Assembly (NCBI GenBank): GCA_007123655.1
Contig: SKKR01000397.1
Span: 1-6,979, forward strand
Origin: Thermomicrobiaceae bacterium
GTDB taxonomy: Bacteria; Chloroflexota; Chloroflexia; Thermomicrobiales; Thermomicrobiaceae
Reading direction: 5' to 3'
DNA length: 6,979 nucleotides
Part shown: in pieces, positions 1-4,335 of the stretch
How positions within the stretch are numbered: the first letter of the stretch is position 1
Layout of the letters: each line of letters starts with the position of its first letter
The notes under the pieces: model-generated
Told to the model about the DNA's origin: nothing
The model's input: the letters and a program-made list of their open reading frames with translations, nothing else
Database searches by the model: none
Made by a program: the position numbers and the translations under genes

Positions 1-15
1 AAGGACACGCTGGAA

Positions 16-552
16 ATGGCTGATCTCAAAGGCAAGAATGTCGCGATGATCGTCGCCCGTGGATTCGAAGATTCCGAGGCGGTTGACCCGAAGAACTATC
101 TCGAAGAGCGCGGCGCGAAGGTCACTGTTATCGGTCTGACCGACGAGGAAGTACCCGGCAAGAAGAGCGCCAGCCTGAAGCCGGATGCGACCGTCGATGG
201 TGTCAGCGTTGATCAGTTCGACGCGCTGGTAATCCCGGGCGGCGGCTCGCCGGAGCAGCTCCGGATTCACCCGAACGTGGTGGACTGGACTCGCAAGTTC
301 GTAGAGACCGGCAAGCCAGTCGCCTCGATCTGCCACGGTCCGCAGCTGCTGATCTCCGCGGAGGTTCTGCGCGGGAAGACGATCACCTGTGTCAAGACGA
401 TCGCGGACGACGTCAAGAACGCCGGCGCGAACTACGTCGATCAGGAAGTGGCCCAGGACGAGAACCTCATCACGTCCCGCACGCCACCGGACATCCCGGC
501 CTTCAACGAAGCGATCGCCAAAGCACTCGTCGGTGCGCCGGTCGGCGACTAG
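16..552 (+). CDS. DJ-1/PfpI family protein (type 1 glutamine amidotransferase-like; putative protease/deglycase)
   Basis: This 178-residue protein has the length and layout of the PfpI/YhbO branch of the DJ-1 superfamily, which are soluble cytoplasmic stress proteins described as proteases, chaperones or glyoxal/protein deglycases. Seen in the sequence: an N-terminal beta strand followed by GFEDSE, with E18 in the place of the family's conserved catalytic glutamate; the loop VIPGGGSPE (72-80); the nucleophile elbow ASICHGPQ, with C106 as the expected nucleophile and H107 next to it; and the family-typical C-terminal block LITSRTPPDIPAF (151-163). All expected active-site residues are present, so the protein is probably functional. 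The ATG at 16 is preceded by AAGGA at 1-5 with 10 nt spacing, which supports this start; the promoter lies outside the window. A strong hairpin follows 28 nt after the stop. It is the only + strand gene here and converges on the methyltransferase gene. The family is certain; the exact activity (deglycase, protease or chaperone) cannot be told from sequence. Confidence 0.95.
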   Translation: MADLKGKNVAMIVARGFEDSEAVDPKNYLEERGAKVTVIGLTDEEVPGKKSASLKPDATVDGVSVDQFDALVIPGGGSPEQLRIHPNVVDWTRKFVETGKPVASICHGPQLLISAEVLRGKTITCVKTIADDVKNAGANYVDQEVAQDENLITSRTPPDIPAFNEAIAKALVGAPVGD

Positions 553-580
553 CCGTCAAATCACCCGAAACGACGTGACT

Positions 581-610
581 GAAGCCCGGTACCTGTGTGT
601 ACCGGGCTTC
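581..610 (+). terminator. Hairpin downstream of the DJ-1 gene (terminator-like)
   Basis: A perfect 12-bp stem (581-592 pairing with 599-610, arms GAAGCCCGGTAC and GTACCGGGCTTC) closes a 6-nt loop, CTGTGT. It begins 28 nt after the DJ-1 stop codon. There is no real U-tract on the + strand (it continues CTGTGT), so this is not a textbook intrinsic terminator, but position and stem stability fit termination. Its right arm plus flank (599-614) recurs exactly at 3660-3675. It lies between convergent genes and could act on both. Confidence 0.65.
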
Positions 611-700
611 CTGTGTACGCTGGCCTGTCGTATTACCTGATACTCGTTGAACGGTTTGGATCGTCCACATCATGTGCTTGCTGACAGGGCTGAATCTTCC

Positions 701-724
701 CGCCGATCCTGCTAACGATCGGCG
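701..724 (-). terminator. Hairpin downstream of the methyltransferase gene (possible terminator)
   Basis: A perfect 8-bp inverted repeat (CGCCGATC at 701-708, GATCGGCG at 717-724) with an 8-nt loop lies 42 nt beyond the methyltransferase stop on the - strand. No T-run follows on either strand, so intrinsic termination would be weak. It may be a 3' stabilising hairpin. Together with the hairpin at 581-610 it is the only structure I see in the 214-bp convergent gap. Confidence 0.4.
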
Positions 725-766
725 CGAGCAGTTCCAGTTCCGGCCGCAGAAGACATCGCGGCATCG

Positions 767-1570
767 CTATTTGGCCCGGCGGCCCCAGGACTGCAGGAGC
801 GTGAACGTCGTGCCCCAGCGGTTGGGCTGCTGAAGCTCCGTTTCCGCCTGTGCTTTGAGCTGCTCCAGTTTCTCCGCGTCCATCAACGACCGGAGTGCTC
901 CGTCGAGACCGGCGGCGAATTGAAACGGCAGCCAGAGGTACGGGTGTCCCGGAGGCAACGCCTGTACATCGGCCCTGACGCTCGCCTCGATGTCAAAACT
1001 GCGGAACAGCTCCGGGTGCCTGCGTCCAACGTGCGGGTCGGCCCACTGCTCGAAAACGTCCCTCAGCCGCGCGATCAGTTCGTCAAGCGCGGGGGTCGGC
1101 GGAGGATTGAAATGCCACGAGCCAATATCAAGGTCTTCCAGGACGATGACGCCACCCGGACGGACCAGCCGGACGTAGCTTTCCATCTGCTCCTGAGCGC
1201 GACCGAGCGGTGACATCTGGAATCGCGCATGCACCAGGTCGAACGATTCGGGCTGCAGATCGCTCGCGAAGAGATCGTCCTTCATGAGCGCCACATTACG
1301 CAACTCTTCTGCGGCCACGAACTGGTCGGCGGTTGAGAGCATCCCATCGTCGATGTCGGTGCCCACGACTTCTCCGTCGGGCCCAACCCACTCGCTGAGC
1401 ACGCGAAGCCACCCCATCGCCCCGCAACCAACATCGAGAGCACGCGCTCCGCGACCTTCCCCGATGTCAGCCAGGAGACGGCGGCCGGCGGGCTCCCACA
1501 CTCGCGCTTGCAGCTGGAGCCGATCCAGCTCTGAGGACTGACCTGCCAGCAAGTACTGATTCCCGGTCAT
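767..1570 (-). CDS. Class I SAM-dependent methyltransferase
   Basis: This 267-residue soluble protein has a Rossmann-type methyltransferase core. Motif I is ALDVGCG (44-50), the glycine-rich SAM-binding loop. The acidic residue at the end of strand 2 is D72 in VVGTDID (68-74). FDLVHARF (110-117) matches motif II/strand 4, and VRPGGVIVLED (136-146) is the typical post-II/motif III segment. The C-terminal ~120 residues probably form the substrate lid; they contain WHFNPPPTP and many aromatic residues, and I cannot infer a substrate. The short N-terminus (NQYLLAGQSSELDRLQLQ) resembles UbiE/menG-like and small-molecule methyltransferases of the Methyltransf_25/31 type. The start at 1570 has a strong Shine-Dalgarno, AAAGGAG (1577-1583), with 6 nt spacing. 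The gene lies 126 bp downstream of the TPR-LuxR gene on the same strand and may respond to it, but a hairpin and a leader inverted repeat between them suggest it has its own control. Transfer of a methyl group from SAM is secure; the acceptor is unknown. Confidence 0.9.
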   Translation of the reverse strand: MTGNQYLLAGQSSELDRLQLQARVWEPAGRRLLADIGEGRGARALDVGCGAMGWLRVLSEWVGPDGEVVGTDIDDGMLSTADQFVAAEELRNVALMKDDLFASDLQPESFDLVHARFQMSPLGRAQEQMESYVRLVRPGGVIVLEDLDIGSWHFNPPPTPALDELIARLRDVFEQWADPHVGRRHPELFRSFDIEASVRADVQALPPGHPYLWLPFQFAAGLDGALRSLMDAEKLEQLKAQAETELQQPNRWGTTFTLLQSWGRRAK

Positions 1571-1576
1571 CGTTCG

Positions 1577-1583
1577 CTCCTTT
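1577..1583 (-). promoter_or_regulatory. Shine-Dalgarno of the methyltransferase gene
   Basis: AAAGGAG on the - strand, 6 nt before the ATG at 1570, is the main evidence for this start. It sits directly downstream of a small inverted repeat (1586-1615), so folding of the leader could affect access to it. Confidence 0.75.
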
Positions 1584-1585
1584 CA

Positions 1586-1615
1586 CTCGCTAGCGTCTGC
1601 CACTAGCGTAGCGAG
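1586..1615 (-). promoter_or_regulatory. Inverted repeat with nested direct repeat in the methyltransferase leader (possible operator or 5'-UTR hairpin)
   Basis: CTCGCTA (1586-1592) and TAGCGAG (1609-1615) form a 7-bp inverted repeat with a 16-nt interior. Inside it, CTAGCGT occurs twice, at 1590-1596 and 1603-1609. The element ends 2 nt upstream of the Shine-Dalgarno. It could be a regulator binding site, perhaps for the LuxR-type protein encoded upstream, or an RNA stem. The sequence alone does not decide. Confidence 0.3.
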
Positions 1616-1665
1616 GAAAGCTTCCGGGTCGCATCGGCCAGGTGTGCTAATTTCGGGATACCGGG

Positions 1666-1686
1666 AAAATGGTCCGAAAAGACCAT
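1666..1686 (-). terminator. Weak terminator-like hairpin after the TPR-LuxR gene
   Basis: On the - strand, ATGGTC (1686-1681) and GACCAT (1674-1669) form a 6-bp stem with a 6-nt loop, followed by TTT (1668-1666). It starts 11 nt after the TPR-LuxR stop. The short stem and short T-run make it a weak intrinsic terminator at best, so partial readthrough into the methyltransferase gene is plausible. Confidence 0.4.
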
Positions 1687-1696
1687 ACGGCCGAAC

Positions 1697-3424
1697 TCAG
1701 GTCAGCTCGTGCTCCATCGCGTAGGCTGCAGCGGCAGTGCGAGTGGGAACGTCAAGCTTGGTCAGGATGTTGGAGACGTGACGACGAACGGTGTCCCTGC
1801 TCAGGAAGAGCTCGTCGGCGATCTCCTGGTTGCTCAGGCCCCGGGTCAGGAGCCTGAGCACTTCCGTCTCGCGAGGGCTGAGGATCGACGAACCAGTCGG
1901 CCCGGCCAACTCGTCCTCCAGCGCGCGGGCCCTGGCCGCCTCTCCCGCGGCTCCCAGGCTCTGGAAGACGTTCCGAGCGGTTCGGGACACCTCTCTGGCG
2001 CGATCGCCGCGGCCAAGGGTGTTCAGTGCCCGTCCCAGATCCAGGCGGACCAGGGCCGCGTCGAAGGGCAACTGGTTCCGTTCGTAGAGATCGAGAGCGT
2101 CCTCCAGGTGTGCCTTCGCCTCAGACGCGTCCCCCGCTGCGAGCGCTACCTGGCCACGCGCATAGGCCACCAGAGCCATAAGGCAGTCCGTGCGCACGGC
2201 CTGGGCAATCGGTTCCAGCTCCCGCAGCGCTTTTTGAGCGTCCTCGACCTCGCCACGGGCGCAGCGAATCCCGACCAGGAGTTCGAGCGAGGCGAGGCGC
2301 TCGACCCGGTCTCGCTCCGAAAGGCGGCGGAGCATCCCCTCGACCAGATCCAGCGCCAGGTCGAGGTCACCCCGGTCAATGGCGATCCGGGCTTTACCGA
2401 GGGTGCTTGGTGGATAGGGGACAGCCTGTTCAAACTTCTCCTCCGCCTCCTTGAGCCGGCCCTGGCGGCGCCGCAGTTCGCCCAGCCGTTCCAGCGCGGA
2501 CAACGACCAGGCGACCCGTTCACGTAGCCCGTCCAGAGCCTGAAGGAGCTGGTCCTCCGCCTCGTCCCATCGCCCCCTGACCGTGAGTACCGATGCGTAG
2601 TGTCCACGGCAGAAGGCGAGATGGCCCCGGAGGTTGTGGCGTCGGAAATAGTCCATGAAGCGATCACACCACTGGCCGGCCCGGTCGACGTCGCGTATCC
2701 GCTCGCAGGCAAAGACCATCAGACAGAAGGTCGTGCTGATGGCCTGGAATGACTGCATCTCTCCAGCTACGGCCGCGGCTACAGCCTCGTCCAGGCGGCG
2801 CATACCGTCGCGCGCTTCGCCCAGACCAACCAGCGCCAGCCCCTCGAGAGCCTGGCCCAGGATCTCCAGATCCAGCACGCCAAGGCGGCTACCCAGTGCT
2901 TTCCCCTGGCAGGCCAGTTGACGGACGTGCTCCATATCGCCCTCGATATGGTAGGCCATCTCGGCCTCCCGCAGCGTCAGCCAGGCTTGCTCTGAAACGG
3001 GTTCGAGTTCGTCCAGGAGACGATGCGCACGCTGCAGCCAACCGTTGGAGATCGCCATCTCGCCCCGGAAAACGGCGCAGTCCAACCCGAGCTCCGTAGC
3101 CAGTCGGCCGGCCGCTTGATCGTCACCCTGTTCGCGGAAGAGTTGATAGGCGCGCTCCCGTGACGGGAATACTGTTTCGGGGTCCTCCAAGCACCAGGCG
3201 GCAGCGGCCAACCCCTCGAGCGCCTCCGGGGACTCCTCTTCGGTCAACGCTTTCTCGAAGCCGTGGCGTGCCTCTTCCCAGGATCCGCGCTCAAGGGCAC
3301 GTTGCGCTTCAGTCAGCGTGCGGGAGGTTGTACCTGCTCGACGTTGACAATATCCCATGACTCTCAGCCTCATCCATGCACTGGCATGCTGGCGACACGT
3401 ATCTGGATGCGAGACAGATGGCAT
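1697..3424 (-). CDS. LuxR-family transcriptional regulator with N-terminal TPR solenoid
   Basis: This protein of up to 575 residues is a predicted cytoplasmic DNA-binding regulator. From about residue 37 to 495 it is almost all amphipathic helix pairs of TPR type, for example [18 protein letters not shown] near 43-60, [15 protein letters not shown], and [17 protein letters not shown]. Such repeats usually bind proteins or peptides and act as the sensory part. Residues ~512-575 are a complete LuxR/GerE helix-turn-helix: [12 protein letters not shown], then [11 protein letters not shown], then the recognition helix [15 protein letters not shown]. There is no Walker A motif, receiver or autoinducer-binding domain. 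The start is uncertain. The ATG at 3424 has no Shine-Dalgarno and a possible promoter abuts it; the internal ATG at 3358 (residue 23) has a modest GAGG 9 nt upstream and lies nearer the first repeat, so I think a protein of about 553 residues is more likely. The methyltransferase gene follows 126 bp downstream. Target genes are unknown. Confidence 0.92.
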   Translation of the reverse strand: MPSVSHPDTCRQHASAWMRLRVMGYCQRRAGTTSRTLTEAQRALERGSWEEARHGFEKALTEEESPEALEGLAAAAWCLEDPETVFPSRERAYQLFREQGDDQAAGRLATELGLDCAVFRGEMAISNGWLQRAHRLLDELEPVSEQAWLTLREAEMAYHIEGDMEHVRQLACQGKALGSRLGVLDLEILGQALEGLALVGLGEARDGMRRLDEAVAAAVAGEMQSFQAISTTFCLMVFACERIRDVDRAGQWCDRFMDYFRRHNLRGHLAFCRGHYASVLTVRGRWDEAEDQLLQALDGLRERVAWSLSALERLGELRRRQGRLKEAEEKFEQAVPYPPSTLGKARIAIDRGDLDLALDLVEGMLRRLSERDRVERLASLELLVGIRCARGEVEDAQKALRELEPIAQAVRTDCLMALVAYARGQVALAAGDASEAKAHLEDALDLYERNQLPFDAALVRLDLGRALNTLGRGDRAREVSRTARNVFQSLGAAGEAARARALEDELAGPTGSSILSPRETEVLRLLTRGLSNQEIADELFLSRDTVRRHVSNILTKLDVPTRTAAAAYAMEHELT

Positions 3425-3453
3425 TGGTAGGCCAGTCTAATGCCGTACGTCAA
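3425..3453 (-). promoter_or_regulatory. Possible sigma-70-type promoter of the TPR-LuxR gene
   Basis: On the - strand, TTGACG (3453-3448) is a good -35 hexamer. A 17-nt spacer leads to CTACCA (3430-3425), a poor -10; with an 18-nt spacer TACCAA is equally poor. If used, transcription would begin at or just after the annotated ATG at 3424, which would favour the internal start at 3358. Weak evidence. Confidence 0.3.
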
Positions 3454-3623
3454 CCCCCTGTAGTTGTTCAGTGACTTTGCAACCCCCGCGAGGTATTCGG
3501 TAATTCTGCCACCCCTTGGGAGACGCGATCAGAACGAGCAGCGAGGAGTTCAATTGCACGTTCACCGTGCCGGGTGGAGAAAAGTATGCCTGCATTCCGT
3601 GCGAGGTTGCGGGTCAGGTCTGG

Positions 3624-3640
3624 TCGGTCGCAGCGACCGA
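3624..3640. repeat. Perfect short hairpin beside the terminator
   Basis: TCGGTCG (3624-3630) and CGACCGA (3634-3640) form a perfect 7-bp stem around a 3-nt loop, CAG. It directly abuts the larger hairpin at 3642-3670, so - strand RNA would fold two hairpins in tandem. It may strengthen termination. Confidence 0.5.
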
Positions 3641-3670
3641 AAAGCCCGGTACGGAACACGTACCGGGCTT
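3638..3670 (-). terminator. Intrinsic terminator downstream of the small repeat-protein gene
   Basis: A perfect 12-bp stem (arms AAGCCCGGTACG at 3642-3653 and CGTACCGGGCTT at 3659-3670) encloses a 5-nt loop. On the - strand it runs into CTTTTCGG, giving a short T-run, so orientation fits the repeat-protein gene, which stops 95 bp upstream. Its arm and flank (3660-3675) are identical over 16 bp to the hairpin behind the DJ-1 gene, suggesting a common terminator type in this genome. Confidence 0.7.
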
Positions 3671-3765
3671 CCTGTCTTGACGTTCTCGGCGTCTGGACCG
3701 GCAAGTCGGTGGCATTCTCTCGAGCGGGGCGCAGCGCATTATCGCTCGCGAGGCGGTACGTCCGG

Positions 3766-4122
3766 TCATTGTCCTCCCCGCAGGCCGGCAATCTTATCCG
3801 CTCTGTCCAGAGATCGGTAACCCTCGTCAGCGACGACCGCCGGGTTGTTGATGCTCGCCAGTGTGTCCGCCCGGTCCAGCGAGCGCACGTTATAGCCGGC
3901 AACAGTCGCCGGGTTGCTGATGCTCGCCAGCGTGTCCGCCCGGTCGAGATTCCGATAGCCCTCGTCAGCCTGGACGGCCGGGTTGTCGACCGAATCTTCC
4001 GCGGCGACGACGGTGGCGGCGGCGAGCGTTCCCACGATTGCCAGCGCGGCCGCGAGCGCTATCAGCGACAATCCGTTCACCAGAGACGTCAGTCCAACCG
4101 ATGTCGAGTTCGTGAACAGCAT
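3766..4122 (-). CDS. Small predicted exported or membrane-anchored protein with three 23-residue tandem repeats
   Basis: I do not recognise a family for this 118-residue protein. Residues 1-14 are polar and uncharged. Residues ~15-41 are strongly hydrophobic (SLIALAAALAIVGTLAAATV), followed by VVAAED, a plausible signal peptidase I site after A41. There is no Lys or Arg before this segment, which is unusual for a Sec signal, so an uncleaved anchor is also possible. The rest is almost entirely three contiguous 23-residue repeats at 46-68, 69-91 and 92-114, each with NPA near the start and R-[NS]-LDRAD in the middle; DEGYR occurs in repeats 1 and 3. A four-residue tail, RGGQ, ends the protein. 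The ATG has an excellent Shine-Dalgarno, AAGGGAG (4129-4135), 6 nt upstream, and a terminator follows, which argues strongly for a real, well-translated gene. It lies between two LuxR-type regulators and may be a target of one of them. Its role is unknown; an extracytoplasmic surface or binding function is only a guess. Confidence 0.82.
   Translation of the reverse strand: MLFTNSTSVGLTSLVNGLSLIALAAALAIVGTLAAATVVAAEDSVDNPAVQADEGYRNLDRADTLASISNPATVAGYNVRSLDRADTLASINNPAVVADEGYRSLDRADKIAGLRGGQ
3781..3987 (-). repeat. Three in-frame 69-bp tandem repeats inside the small exported-protein gene
   Basis: The units occupy 3919-3987, 3850-3918 and 3781-3849 in coding order, each exactly 69 bp (23 codons) with no spacer. 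The first 30 bp of the two upstream units (3919-3948 and 3850-3879, + strand) differ at only two positions, while the third unit has diverged more in DNA but keeps the protein motif. This suggests internal duplication followed by selection on the protein. Confidence 0.85.
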
Positions 4123-4128
4123 GGTGAT

Positions 4129-4135
4129 CTCCCTT
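4129..4135 (-). promoter_or_regulatory. Strong Shine-Dalgarno of the small repeat-protein gene
   Basis: AAGGGAG on the - strand with 6 nt spacing to the ATG at 4122. It is among the best ribosome binding sites in the window and fixes the start of an otherwise unrecognised gene. Confidence 0.8.
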
Positions 4136-4146
4136 TTCGCTTGCGT

Positions 4147-4163
4147 GACGTCCAGTAGACGTC
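4147..4163. promoter_or_regulatory. Paired GACGTC palindromes in the leader of the repeat-protein gene (possible operator)
   Basis: GACGTC occurs at 4147-4152 and again at 4158-4163, an 11-bp period, about one helical turn. A further copy lies at 4284-4289 inside AGACGTCT, and another at 4085-4090 inside the gene. The two upstream copies at 4158 and 4284 share TAGACGTC. Same-face spacing fits a protein binding site, but the hexamer also occurs elsewhere in the window. Confidence 0.3.
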
Positions 4164-4239
4164 GCGCTTTCCTGATTCCGGTTGGCCATGGCCGATGTCC
4201 GTGTGTGATTCCAGATTAGCGGGCAGGCAGGAACGGAAC

Positions 4240-4257
4240 ATGAGGTGTTGTCCTCAT
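4240..4257. promoter_or_regulatory. Inverted repeat ATGAGG-N6-CCTCAT (possible operator or hairpin)
   Basis: Two perfect 6-bp arms (4240-4245 and 4252-4257) are separated by TGTTGT. The 18-bp dyad lies in the gap between the NB-ARC regulator and the repeat-protein gene. Its size fits a dimeric HTH operator of the LuxR type, though it could simply be an RNA hairpin in the 5' leader. Confidence 0.3.
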
Positions 4258-4311
4258 TCGCGATTCAGGGAGACCCCTATTTAGACGTCTGGGGGTATCT
4301 AGGGGTAGAGC

Positions 4312-4327
4312 AGGACCCAGGGGTCCT
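4312..4327 (-). terminator. Short hairpin just after the NB-ARC-LuxR stop
   Basis: AGGACC and GGTCCT form a 6-bp stem with a 4-nt loop, 8 nt beyond the stop at 4336 on the - strand. No T-run follows (the - strand continues GCTCTACCCC), so it is at best a weak terminator. No stronger terminator for this gene is visible before the next gene. Confidence 0.35.
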
Positions 4328-4335
4328 TGCGTTCG

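Larger units (their letters stand above)
3425..3765. other. 341-bp intergenic region between the repeat-protein gene and the TPR-LuxR gene
   Basis: I see no convincing gene here. Open frames run through it on both strands, but they lack family resemblance and overlap better-supported genes out of frame. It holds a tandem pair of hairpins (3624-3640 and 3642-3670) that probably ends transcription of the repeat-protein gene, and a possible -35 element for the TPR-LuxR gene near 3448-3453. The stretch 3454-3620 shows no structure I can interpret. Confidence 0.6.

Noticed and set aside
1709..2527. A 272-codon + strand open frame inside the TPR-LuxR gene
   Set aside because: Long antisense frames are usual opposite GC-rich genes; the - strand product has complete TPR and HTH features, whereas this one has none.
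3468..3902. A 144-codon open frame on the - strand across the end of the repeat-protein gene and the downstream gap
   Set aside because: It overlaps the repeat-protein gene out of frame, runs through both hairpins, is Arg-rich with no family resemblance, and lacks the strong ribosome binding site seen for the in-phase gene.
3781..3987. CRISPR-like array of regular repeats
   Set aside because: The 69-bp units are contiguous without spacers, are whole-codon multiples, and encode a conserved peptide motif in one frame.
3574..4158. A 194-codon + strand open frame antisense to the repeat-protein gene
   Set aside because: Its sequence is an Arg/Ser/Val-rich antisense translation; its apparent repeats merely mirror those of the - strand gene.
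3965..4189. A 74-codon - strand frame starting in the GGCCATGGCC palindrome
   Set aside because: It overlaps the better-supported repeat-protein gene out of frame, has no Shine-Dalgarno of note, and ends in an Arg/Gly-rich tail typical of a wrong frame.
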